Shown here piece by piece: positions 1-7,854 of a DNA stretch of 12,676 nt. Each line of letters starts with the position of its first letter. Position 1 is the first letter of the stretch. Below the pieces are notes generated by a model, which saw only the letters and a program-made list of their open reading frames with translations, was not told where the DNA came from and ran no database searches. Made by a program: the position numbers and the translations under genes. This DNA comes from Asterionellopsis glacialis (Eukaryota > Bacillariophyta > Plagiogrammaphyceae > Rhaphoneidales > Asterionellopsidaceae). The stretch is taken from NCBI GenBank assembly GCA_014885115.2, contig WKLE02000849.1, forward strand, positions 1 through 12,676, read 5' to 3'.

Positions 1-1
1 A

Positions 2-883
2 GCACTTAGAAAGAGAGTATCCTCCAAGCCACTATACCGCAGCATCATCAACATCGTCTCCCATGCTCTTGCATTTGCTGCTGGTTTGATAATTAGCAAA
101 ATAAATATCGACAGAGAAGAATGTGTAGATGTTGCACCCGCTGCTAATACTGTTGCACTTCTTCGTCATGGCAGCAAGGTGTGCAACTTGGATGGTTCCT
201 TCGATCCACCAGCGGATGAAATTATTATTGACTATGAAAAGATCCGTAGCATAGACAAGAGTCCCTTGATGAACGTTAAGGACTTTACAACTGAACAGTA
301 TATCACATTCTTGCTTGCAGAAGCTGGCAGGGAACATTATCCATTTCTAAATTATCTATCGTCCACATATGGTGACTGTCGTCATTTCACTGATATTGGG
401 ACTCGCGTTGTGACATCGTCGTTGGCATTAGGATCAAATCTCAAATCACCAGTTTGGACATTTGATTTGCCAACTAGTAATGAGCGTAAGGAAGCATTCC
501 GAGGACGTACAGAAGAGGATTGGCAGTCAAGGGCTCAAACGACCGGATTGGATATCAAATTTCACAACTTGGATTTGATGAAGGTTTCTAATGACAAGCT
601 CAAAGAATGCATTGGTACTTGGTTTGTTATGTTGGATACATTTCATAAACCCGATACGGTACCATTTGAACGTGAATTCTTTCAGAAAATGATTGATATT
701 GGATTCAAGGGCATCTTGGCCCTTGATGATATACATCTCAACTCTGAGATGAAACAGTGGTGGAAAGAAGTCCAGGATGGAGCGGAAAAAGGGGGATATT
801 ATACATATGACATTACTGAGATTGGTCACTTCTCTGGAACAGGTTTGGTTGACTTTAGTGGAAAAGTTAAACTCAAGAAGTAA
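2..883 (+). CDS. Membrane-anchored SAM-methyltransferase-like protein, 5'-partial
   Basis: The frame is open from the left edge to TAA at 881-883, giving 293 residues without an ATG in the first 84 bases. The true start is therefore outside the window; a TTG at 86 is only an internal Leu. Residues 14-31 (around SIINIVSHALAFAAG) form a hydrophobic segment after basic residues, which suggests an N-terminal signal anchor with the rest lumenal. The remainder resembles a Rossmann-fold class I methyltransferase: DIGTR at 131-135 in the place of motif I, VWTFDLP at 151-157, then WFVMLD at 207-212 and ILALDDIHLN at 238-247. The C-terminal GHFSGTGLVDF (275-285) is, as I recall, shared by some bacterial and viral methyltransferase-like proteins. 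Motif I lacks the usual glycine-rich loop, so activity is uncertain. That the gene is real is well supported by the long open frame and strand-consistent composition. The family call is an inference, and no substrate can be named. Confidence 0.72.
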   Translation, partial: ALRKRVSSKPLYRSIINIVSHALAFAAGLIISKINIDREECVDVAPAANTVALLRHGSKVCNLDGSFDPPADEIIIDYEKIRSIDKSPLMNVKDFTTEQYITFLLAEAGREHYPFLNYLSSTYGDCRHFTDIGTRVVTSSLALGSNLKSPVWTFDLPTSNERKEAFRGRTEEDWQSRAQTTGLDIKFHNLDLMKVSNDKLKECIGTWFVMLDTFHKPDTVPFEREFFQKMIDIGFKGILALDDIHLNSEMKQWWKEVQDGAEKGGYYTYDITEIGHFSGTGLVDFSGKVKLKK

Positions 884-987
884 GAAATAATATTATACAA
901 ACGTACGTCTCTAATGCTGAAAGGATGGCGGGGGGGGGATGATCACGTAGATAATAAAATATGAAACCAAAGCTCCTTAGAGAGAGG
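884..987 (+). other. 3' flank of the first gene, with AATAAA and a G9 run
   Basis: This short AT-rich flank follows the stop codon of the methyltransferase-like gene. It holds an AATAAA at 953-958, a possible polyadenylation signal, and a run of nine G at 930-938. The transposon-like element starts immediately to the right. Confidence 0.35.
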
Positions 988-1013
988 TATACCGTCTGTC
1001 TGATAATAGTTGA
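988..1013 (+). repeat. Left terminal inverted repeat
   Basis: This is TATA followed by CCGTCTGTCTGATAATAGTT and then GA. It is the exact reverse complement of 1592-1617 over all 26 bases. The match stops on both sides, with A/C-type mismatches inward and G/A outward. Confidence 0.85.
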
Positions 1014-1021
1014 TGCGTCCT

Positions 1022-1159
1022 CAATACTTTTGGAATGGAGGTCACCATGGCAACGAAATCAAAAATCGCTTTGCACAGAGAACAATTTAATTGTCTTCTG
1101 CGCTATCGAAAGCGATTTTCGATTTGGACGCCATGGCGACCTCCATTCCAAAAGTATTG
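1022..1159. repeat. Long imperfect hairpin inside the element (51-bp arms)
   Basis: Arm 1022-1072 pairs with 1109-1159 across a 36-base loop. The outer 22 base pairs are perfect (1022-1043 with 1138-1159). By hand alignment 46 of 51 positions pair, with mismatches at 1044, 1052, 1053, 1055 and 1061. Both arms carry a CCATGG core. The structure lies directly inside the left TIR and is asymmetric within the element. It may be a second, nested palindromic element or a subterminal structure. If transcribed it would give a long hairpin RNA. Which of these holds is not shown by the sequence. Confidence 0.85.
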
Positions 1160-1591
1160 CCGTCATCATTGATTTCTTGTCATCCTCGACGGCTTTTCAT
1201 CTCAAATTTGATAGTTGGTAATGCTGTATCCATGACCGAATAAAAAACTTCGTTTTTTTTTTGTTTTCAACAAAAATTACTTAAGAAAAATAAATTACAC
1301 GGAGTATCCCACTGTTTTTATTACTTATGGTTTTTTTAACGGTCTTCCCATATTTTTATATTAGTACTATTTTCTGCAAGATTAATTTCACAGAAGCCGT
1401 TACATTTTCCAAAAGACTATTGATAGCTTTTATTTTAATCGCTTTTAATCTAAGTAACTTTGTTTGGATACACATTCACGTTCAAACCTGGAACTGGTCT
1501 TCTTGCTGGCAATAATCGTGATCTCTAGAGAACAAGAGCTTTCGAACAGTATATATGTCTGGGGTGAAAACAGACTCCTGAAAATTTTGTC

Positions 1592-1617
1592 TCAACTATT
1601 ATCAGACAGACGGTATA
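1592..1617 (-). repeat. Right terminal inverted repeat
   Basis: This is the reverse complement of 988-1013 without a mismatch. It ends CAGACGG then TATA and is followed by AAACTAC outside the element. Confidence 0.85.
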
Positions 1618-2431
1618 AAACTACATCTGCACAAACGCTCCCTCTGCACCCCTCGACCACTGTGGTCCATTGATTGCTATTTTTTTTTTGCAAGCATGTA
1701 TTTGCCGGCTCTGCTATTCTCGAGGGTTCATGTCTTGTCTGTTGTATTTATTGTGTATAATAACACTGGGACTGTATGTAAATGCACTTCTTGTAGACAG
1801 AATGCCAGACGACTGACAAATTTATTGTAGTTTCACTGTTTTCGTACTGTACTCATAAAATTCACTGTAATTTTTTGTGTATGTGAAGATGCTGGTGCGG
1901 CCAGACACAAAGCCATCTGTTTCCTCTGAACGTATGGTCTTCGTACGTTTCCACCAATAATATCTTCTCTCTCTCCAAAAAAAAGATATTGTTCCCCCGC
2001 AAATCTTCTCTCTCTATTCAAAATATCCCTGCTACTACACCTGGTACTGGTCTACTGGGTTGTTCGGATTCGCTTTGCCTGCGCCTCTTATTTTTCTGTT
2101 CTTTCAGCGACAGAAGAAGAGAACAAAGCAACAGTGTACCTGTAGATAGTGTTCGTTAGTTAGTCTACTGCAGTCACGTTGAATTTCGTATCGATTGTCG
2201 TAGACCATCCATCAAATCGAAAATATCCACGCTAACAACTTCTCCTCCAACTACCGGATCTTTGTAGAACTACCGTACCGGTACTGTTTGACTAGCTAAT
2301 CTTTTTATTGGGTTCTCGCTCTTGTCGGCGTCTGTTTCTTTGAAAATATATACACATACACCAAGAGAGAGAGAGAGAGACCGTACGACTATTATACATC
2401 TCTAACAACACAACAATAGAATAGTCTAATC
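1618..2431 (+). promoter_or_regulatory. 5' flank and presumed promoter/leader of acnB
   Basis: No gene was found in these 814 bases. The stretch is pyrimidine-rich, with the 13-mer ATCTTCTCTCTCT repeated at 1962-1974 and 2003-2015 and a GA run near the gene. A short inverted pair, AATATCTT (1959-1966) and AAGATATT (1983-1990), encloses the first CT tract. An in-frame TAG at 2417-2419 lies 12 bases before the acnB ATG and closes the frame upstream. The transcription start cannot be located; TATA-like strings near 2346 and 2393 are unproven. Confidence 0.4.
2364..2380 (+). repeat. (AG)n microsatellite in the acnB leader
   Basis: A 17-base uninterrupted AG dinucleotide tract lies about 50 bases before the start codon, probably in the 5' UTR. 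Such tracts are prone to length variation. Confidence 0.9.
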
Positions 2432-5293
2432 ATGTTATCTTCCTCTCGTGTAGCAGCTGGACGTGCTGCTATTCGTAGTGCTGCTGGTGCTCGTCGTACC
2501 TTTGTTTCATCACGTAGTAATGTAGCTGCTGCCATTTATGCTCGTGCTCAAGGAACTTCATCCTTGTTGACTTCTTCTTCTTCCACATGTGGAAGTACAG
2601 CATGGAAGTCATCTCCTGTATTTACATCTCGTCGTGCCTTTTCAGCCTTTTTAGATTCCTACCAGGCTCATGTCGAAGAACGTGCCAGTATGGCCGAAGG
2701 GATGGGCATTGCACCTAAACCTTTGGATGCTGCCCAAGTCAATACATTAATTGATGAATTAAAAGCTGGATCTTCCAAATCGGAAGAATTGGTCGAATTA
2801 CTAAGTCATCGTGTCCCCCCCGGTGTCGATGAAGCTGCCTATGTCAAGGCTGCCTACCTAAGTGCCATTGCCTTGGAAAAGGAAACACCCCCCACTGGTC
2901 TTTCACGGGAACGTGCCATTGAACTTTTGGGAACCATGCAGGGTGGATACAATGTCGCTACCTTGGTTGATTTGCTAAGTGATTCATCTTCGGACATTGC
3001 CAATTTAGCTGCTGATCAATTGAAACATACCTTGTTGGTCTTTGATGCCTTTTATGATGTAGAAGAATTACATAAAAATGGAAATGCTGCTGCCACTGCC
3101 GTTATGGAATCATGGGCTGCTGCCGAATGGTTTACCACCAAGGAAGAAGCCCCTACCAAATACACCACGACTGTCTTCAAGGTGACGGGTGAAACCAATA
3201 CGGATGATTTATCCCCCGCCCAAGATGCATGGTCACGTCCTGATATTCCCCTCCATGCTGTAAGTATGTTGAAAAATACCCGTGATGGTATTACCCCCAT
3301 GGTCGACGGTGAAGTCGGACCCATTGCCCAAATCAATACATTAAAGGAACAAGGACATCCCTTGAGTTATGTCGGTGATGTTGTCGGAACTGGATCTTCT
3401 CGTAAATCAGCTACCAATTCCGTCTTGTGGTTCATGGGTAATGATATCCCCTACGTTCCCAACATTCGCAGTGGTGGATTATGTTTGGGTGGTAAAATTG
3501 CACCCATCTTTTTCAATACCATGGAAGATTCCGGTGCTCTCCCCATCGAATTAGACGTATCCTCCTTGCATATGGGAGATGTCATTGATGTGTACCCCTA
3601 CGAGGGTAAGGTTTGCAAATCCGGTACCGACGAAGTTATCTCTACCTTTGAATTGAAAACACAAGTCTTGTTGGATGAAGTCCGTGCTGGAGGACGTATT
3701 CCCTTGATTATTGGACGTGGTCTGACCAGTAAGGCACGTGTTGCCCTTGGACAAGATGCCAGTGTCTCTGATACCTTCCGTATGCCACCCCCACCCACTG
3801 ACATTCCTGAGGGATTTACCTTGGCACAAAAAATGGTCGGTAAGGCCTGTGGTGTTGATGGTGTCGTACCAGGACAATACTGTGAACCTGCCATGACAAC
3901 TGTAGGATCTCAAGATACGACTGGTCCCATGACACGTGATGAATTACGTAGTTTGGCATGTTTAGGATTTTCAGCCGATTTGGTTATGCAATCCTTTTGT
4001 CACACGGCCGCCTACCCCAAGCCTGTTGATGTTGTGACACACCATACCCTACCCGACTTTATTCGTACTCGTGGAGGTGTTTCACTCAAACCTGGTGATG
4101 GTATCATTCACTCTTGGTTGAACCGTATGTTGTTACCCGATACTGTCGGTACCGGTGGTGATTCCCATACTCGTTTCCCTATTGGTATTTCCTTCCCTGC
4201 CGGATCTGGATTAGTAGCCTTTGCTGCTGCCACTGGTATCATGCCCTTGGATATGCCTGAATCTGTCTTGGTTCGTTTTAGTGGTGAAATGCAACCAGGT
4301 ATTACACTTCGTGATTTAGTCCAAGCCATTCCGTACGTGGCCATCCAAAAGGGTTTATTGACCGTTTCCAAGGAAGGCAAAAAGAATGTCTTTTCTGGAC
4401 GTATTTTAGAAATTGAAGGCTTACCCACCTTGAAATGTGAACAAGCCTTTGAATTGAGTGATGCCAGTGCTGAACGATCTGCCGCTGGATGTACTATCAA
4501 ATTGGATAAGGAACCCATTGAAGAATACTTGCGTTCCAATGTCGTCATGTTGAAATGGATGATTGCTGAAGGATACGGTGATGCCCGTACCTTGGAACGT
4601 CGTATTGCCCGTATGGAGGAATGGTTGGCCAACCCGACACTCATGGAAGCTGACGAAAAGGCTGAATATGCCGAAGTCATTGACATTGCCTTGGAAGATA
4701 TTACCGAACCCATCTTGGCCTTACCCAATGACCCCGATGCCTCGGCCTTGTTGAGTGAATATGCTGGATCCAAAATTGATGAAGTCTTTATTGGATCCTG
4801 CATGACCAACATTGGTCATTTCCGTGCGGCCGGTAAATTGCTCAAGAACAATGACAAACCCTTACCCACACGTCTTTGGGTTGCCCCTCCTACCAAAATG
4901 GACGAAGCCCAATTAATCGAAGAAGGATACTATTCCATCTTTGGTACAAGTGGTGCCCGTACAGAAATGCCAGGATGTTCCTTGTGTATGGGTAACCAAG
5001 CCCGTGTCGAACCAGGATGTACAGTCGTTTCCACAAGTACACGTAACTTTCCTAACCGTTTGGGACAAGGGTCCAATGTCTATTTGGCAAGTGCTGAATT
5101 GGCAGCCATTGCCTCAATTGAAGGTAAATTACCCACGGTTGAAGAATACAAGGCCTACATGGAGCAAGTCAATTCCACAGCTGCCGATACCTACCGTTAT
5201 TTGAACTTTGATGAATTGCCTGATTTTGTTGATTCCGCAAGTGGTGTTGAAATTTCAGATGAAATGAAGGAAGCCGCACATAATATGGCATAA
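2432..5293 (+). CDS. acnB: Aconitate hydratase of bacterial AcnB type, mitochondrial
   Basis: This enzyme interconverts citrate and isocitrate through cis-aconitate using a [4Fe-4S] cluster, in the TCA cycle. The 953-residue product aligns without large gaps to bacterial AcnB (E. coli 865 residues) from about residue 73 ([11 protein letters not shown]). The N-terminal HEAT-like domain comes first (about 75-235). The swivel domain follows, with [20 protein letters not shown] at 252-271 and [19 protein letters not shown] at 318-336. The catalytic domains come last. Cluster ligands are visible as Cys790 (GSCMTN), Cys849 and Cys852 ([10 protein letters not shown]), each exactly 80 beyond the E. 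coli numbers as I recall them (710, 769, 772). Residues 1-70 are rich in Arg, Ser and Ala, nearly lack acidic residues and end RRAF, a typical mitochondrial presequence. The start is the first ATG after an in-frame TAG. There is no intron. Codon choice is biased (CGT, GGT/GGA, TTG, CCC), as in highly expressed genes. It converges with the dehydrogenase gene. Confidence 0.97.
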   Translation: MLSSSRVAAGRAAIRSAAGARRTFVSSRSNVAAAIYARAQGTSSLLTSSSSTCGSTAWKSSPVFTSRRAFSAFLDSYQAHVEERASMAEGMGIAPKPLDAAQVNTLIDELKAGSSKSEELVELLSHRVPPGVDEAAYVKAAYLSAIALEKETPPTGLSRERAIELLGTMQGGYNVATLVDLLSDSSSDIANLAADQLKHTLLVFDAFYDVEELHKNGNAAATAVMESWAAAEWFTTKEEAPTKYTTTVFKVTGETNTDDLSPAQDAWSRPDIPLHAVSMLKNTRDGITPMVDGEVGPIAQINTLKEQGHPLSYVGDVVGTGSSRKSATNSVLWFMGNDIPYVPNIRSGGLCLGGKIAPIFFNTMEDSGALPIELDVSSLHMGDVIDVYPYEGKVCKSGTDEVISTFELKTQVLLDEVRAGGRIPLIIGRGLTSKARVALGQDASVSDTFRMPPPPTDIPEGFTLAQKMVGKACGVDGVVPGQYCEPAMTTVGSQDTTGPMTRDELRSLACLGFSADLVMQSFCHTAAYPKPVDVVTHHTLPDFIRTRGGVSLKPGDGIIHSWLNRMLLPDTVGTGGDSHTRFPIGISFPAGSGLVAFAAATGIMPLDMPESVLVRFSGEMQPGITLRDLVQAIPYVAIQKGLLTVSKEGKKNVFSGRILEIEGLPTLKCEQAFELSDASAERSAAGCTIKLDKEPIEEYLRSNVVMLKWMIAEGYGDARTLERRIARMEEWLANPTLMEADEKAEYAEVIDIALEDITEPILALPNDPDASALLSEYAGSKIDEVFIGSCMTNIGHFRAAGKLLKNNDKPLPTRLWVAPPTKMDEAQLIEEGYYSIFGTSGARTEMPGCSLCMGNQARVEPGCTVVSTSTRNFPNRLGQGSNVYLASAELAAIASIEGKLPTVEEYKAYMEQVNSTAADTYRYLNFDELPDFVDSASGVEISDEMKEAAHNMA

Positions 5294-5669
5294 ACCAACA
5301 AAAAGAAAGAAAGAAAGCATCATATGTATAACGAATTTTATACTTTTGGTGTATTTGGAACAAGAGAAGGAATAAAAAGAAAGGTATTTTGGTTTAGTTT
5401 TTTAGTTAGTTTGGTTGGGTTGATTTAAGTTGATTGTTTGTTATTTGTGTATTTTTTGTTATTTCGTGAGGGATACCAACAGAAGAACCAAAGAAAGAAA
5501 TAATAAAGATATTGATAAAGAGATAGTAGTATTAAAAATTAAAATGACAAACACATGACATATCTGTTTCTATTCTGAAACTGTGAAGTATGGTTGTGGC
5601 AGTTATGAGACTTGAGCGTGAACTTTTAGCAATAAACAGTTTCACTTTCTTAAAATCTAGATTACGTCT
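5294..5669. other. Convergent intergenic region, 3' ends of two genes
   Basis: This is 376 bases between the stop codons of acnB and the opposite-strand dehydrogenase. AATAAA occurs on the + strand at 5371-5376 and 5502-5507 and may serve acnB. Positions 5385-5466 are almost purely T and G on the + strand. No AATAAA was seen on the minus strand for the dehydrogenase. No gene is present. Confidence 0.5.
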
Positions 5670-6797
5670 TCAAGGTTCTTCTTCCTCCTGAGATGAAGAA
5701 CGAAGATCTGTACCAGCCAAATCTTCTAACATTTTGACAGCTTCTGTAACATCAGTATTCTCATCATCAAACAATGCATTCGCTTGATTCATTAATTTGG
5801 ATACTTCAGGTATCAATGTCCCCTGTGGGAATTGTTCTGTGGCAATACTTGTTGCTATACGACAATCTTTCGCCATGAGGGGTAATTTGAAACCAAAATC
5901 AAAATTACCTGTCAATACATCTTGTGGCAAACGCTCCATGGTTTGTAAGGATCGTCCTGATGATGAATTAATCACATCCAATGCTACTGTGGGATCAACA
6001 CCAAACTTTTTGAGGGACAGGAGTCCTTCAGCACCTAGCAACAAATGTGCTGACATGAGTACATTGTTAATTGCCTTGACAGCCATACCACTACCTGATG
6101 GACCACAATGCACAACTTTACCAGCAAAGGATGATTCCAATAATGGTTTAATTATATTTTCAAATACTTGCATATCGTTGCAACCTACCATACATGTCAA
6201 TGATCCTGCCTTGGCACCTGCTAATCCACCTGACACAGGACAATCTACAAAGAATATACCTTGTTCATCCAACCACTCTTGTGCTATAGACCGAGTTTCA
6301 GATGGTACACCTGAGGTTGTATCTACAATGATACTACCCCTTGGCAAATCTGTCAAAGATAATAAAATTTCTTTTACTTCTGCGGTAGTAGGCATGGATA
6401 GAAAAATTATAGAAGGATGATTTTCATCTTCGTCTTTATTGTTACTATAGCACATGTCTGATAAATTGGGTACAACTTTTGTACCATATTGATTGGAATG
6501 TTCTTTAGCTTTTTCTAAATTACGATTCCAAACTTGTATTGCTGGAAAAGGTGGCACACTATTGTCATCATTGTCATGATTTAATTGTTCTTGCCGATTT
6601 TGAAGATGCATAGCCATGTGTTCACCCATAGTGCCAAGTCCAATCCATCCAATTCGTGTAGATGAAACTACTGACACGGTAGGTGATGAAAGGTCACTCG
6701 CCAAACCTCCACCACTGCTACTAAAACCCCAACATGATGATACTTCTAAAATAAATGAAACAATCAAATACAATGAGGAATGTTTTTTCCACATCAT
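5670..6797 (-). CDS. 3-hydroxyisobutyrate-dehydrogenase-family protein, probably plastid-targeted
   Basis: The product is an NAD(P)-dependent beta-hydroxyacid dehydrogenase of 375 residues. The nucleotide-binding motif GLGTMG lies at 53-58, followed by VWNRNLEKA (89-97). The substrate-loop signature FVDCPVSGGLAGAKAGSLT is at 183-201. The catalytic lysine is probably Lys241 in GSGMAVKAINN. The C-terminal helical signature INSSSGRS (276-283) leads to FKLPLMAKD (303-311). Residues 1-24 (MMWKKHSSLYLIVSFILEVS then SCWG) look like a signal peptide, and Phe25 opens a Ser/Gly-rich segment. That layout matches the bipartite presequence of diatom plastid proteins (ASAFAP-like, Phe at +1). The catalytic core from about 47 is complete; the acidic EEEEP tail is unremarkable. 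Known members oxidise 3-hydroxyisobutyrate in valine breakdown, or reduce glyoxylate or succinic semialdehyde; the substrate here is not decided. There is no intron, and the next gene upstream is a candidate on the same strand. Confidence 0.92.
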   Translation of the reverse strand: MMWKKHSSLYLIVSFILEVSSCWGFSSSGGGLASDLSSPTVSVVSSTRIGWIGLGTMGEHMAMHLQNRQEQLNHDNDDNSVPPFPAIQVWNRNLEKAKEHSNQYGTKVVPNLSDMCYSNNKDEDENHPSIIFLSMPTTAEVKEILLSLTDLPRGSIIVDTTSGVPSETRSIAQEWLDEQGIFFVDCPVSGGLAGAKAGSLTCMVGCNDMQVFENIIKPLLESSFAGKVVHCGPSGSGMAVKAINNVLMSAHLLLGAEGLLSLKKFGVDPTVALDVINSSSGRSLQTMERLPQDVLTGNFDFGFKLPLMAKDCRIATSIATEQFPQGTLIPEVSKLMNQANALFDDENTDVTEAVKMLEDLAGTDLRSSSQEEEEP

Positions 6798-7336
6798 GTT
6801 TCGTTGAGAGGTAGACAGCAGCGTGTTTCTCGTTTGTCCAGAAAGTATAAAGCCTGTACAGACGGACGTTAGATCTTATTTTCACTGGTAGCGCAGTAAA
6901 AAAGAATATCAAATTAACTTTTACTGGTCTACTGTATCGGAGGAAAAAATAATGTTGTATTCACAACTATTCTTGACACATCATCATCTGTCATCTATCT
7001 GCTGCCAATCGTCGCTATAAACGTCACCGCGCATCAGCACATAATCAACGAGATCTCATCAGCACAACCAAACAGACATTAGTTCTGTTATTATTTTCAC
7101 TTCTTGTTCGTGATGTCTGCTATTGCGGGGATTGGCCATACTATTTTCTAGTAGGACTACCAGTATCGAATGTGGTTATCTATTATTTTAATTCCCTCCG
7201 ATACGTGCATGCATATCATACGTGTATACTTATGATCAAGTACGTCAGTGGATCAGTATAAGTAACTGGTCCGTTCCTCAACCAATCACACTGCCACACC
7301 TAAAATACTTCTCTTTTATATCAAAATAGAGAGCTT
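6798..7336. promoter_or_regulatory. 5' flank of the dehydrogenase gene
   Basis: This is 539 bases before the dehydrogenase start on the minus strand. They also form the 3' flank of the candidate small gene. A CCAAT pentamer on the + strand at 7282-7286 is the only recognisable box. No clear TATA box for the minus strand and no coding potential were seen. The 13-mer TACTGGTCTACTG at 6922-6934 also occurs at 2045-2057 upstream of acnB. Confidence 0.35.
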
Positions 7337-7702
7337 TTACTTATGCAAATCAATACAACATGAAAGTGTGCTTGTCTTTTTGAAATTAGTTATAACGGGG
7401 TGGGACTCATAAATAACCTGATGAAAGGAGTCTAAAATACCCCCGTTTAAAATAAATTCCTGATATACTTGAGTATTTTCAAAAAAGAGTCTCCAAGACA
7501 GTCTGGGAGATTCTTGGTTAATTTGTTTCCGCACATCCTGCAAACCAACGCAATGCGTTTTTAGAATTATATTTTTACATAGTAAAAAAAACCATTATAA
7601 CGTACCGTTTACATGTAGCAAAAACAGTTCCCTTAAAAGCGAAGACTGAACACACACAATACGAAATTCTCTTTCGTTGATTGGTAAGACGAAAAACATC
7701 AT
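7337..7702 (-). CDS. Candidate small spliced gene, 96 residues, unknown function
   Basis: This is a proposed gene of two exons: 7613-7702 (30 codons from ATGATG) and 7337-7537 (66 codons plus stop). A 75-base intron spans 7538-7612, beginning GTAAAC and ending TTTGCAG. Read unspliced, exon 1 runs into TAA within the intron; spliced in phase 0, the frame stays open. The product begins MMFFVLPINEREFRIV and includes SSLLRELFLLH at the junction and SWRLFFENTQVYQEFILNGG in exon 2. The LLREL string faintly recalls small LYR-type mitochondrial proteins, but I do not assign a family. Against the model, the donor is not the favoured GTAAGT and the protein is short. It lies head-to-head with the LRR gene, which fits compact eukaryotic promoters. 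It could also be chance open frame. Confidence 0.35.
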
Positions 7703-7854
7703 ATTTGCCACGTCAACGCGGAAGAGCTTCAAAAGAACAAAATCGACCGCATCTACCGCAAACGCCTGCCATCATTCGAGTTACATTCATCATTGGTCAA
7801 ACAAGATAACCTCCTCAAGCCCCATCCGAATATACGAGTACTAATTTTGGTACC
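7703..7854. promoter_or_regulatory. Possible bidirectional promoter before the LRR gene
   Basis: These 152 bases separate the start codon of the LRR gene (+) from that of the candidate spliced gene (-). An inverted CCAAT box (ATTGG) is at 7792-7796, and another lies at 7680-7684 inside candidate exon 1. If the small gene is not real, this is simply the proximal promoter of the LRR gene. Confidence 0.3.

Larger units (their letters stand above)
988..1617. mobile_element. MITE-like non-autonomous DNA transposon, about 0.62 kb
   Basis: Two perfect 26-bp inverted repeats face each other at 988-1013 and 1592-1617. The outermost four bases on each side are TATA, a palindrome, so the likeliest reading is TIRs starting CCGTCTG (992 to 1613) flanked by a TA or TATA target-site duplication. 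That would fit Tc1/mariner-like or similar TA-inserting elements. No transposase can be seen: the open frames inside are short and resemble no protein. The left TIR is followed after 8 bases by a second large hairpin (1022-1159), and the right half is AT-rich. The element sits between two genes, about 0.8 kb upstream of acnB, and breaks neither. Superfamily assignment is an inference from the target site alone. Confidence 0.72.

Noticed and set aside
961..1221. 86-residue + strand open frame
   Set aside because: It spans the left TIR and the internal hairpin, so its length reflects repeat structure rather than coding. No motif was seen.
1327..1515. Hydrophobic 62-residue open frame inside the element
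   Set aside because: Its Phe/Ile richness follows from AT-rich DNA. It is too short for a transposase and has no DDE-like residues.
3551..3913. Two overlapping minus-strand open frames inside acnB
   Set aside because: They are shadows of acnB coding sequence; the + frame is conserved throughout.
4108..4812. 234-residue open frame on the minus strand inside acnB
   Set aside because: It is antisense to a conserved catalytic region of AcnB and is explained by that gene's biased codon use. It shows no motif of its own.
5797..6420. 207-residue + strand open frame across the dehydrogenase gene
   Set aside because: It is antisense to the conserved dehydrogenase core and its product resembles no protein.
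7492..7516. Hairpin CCAAGA/TCTTGG
   Set aside because: The six-base stem with a 13-base loop is within chance expectation and lies inside the candidate exon.
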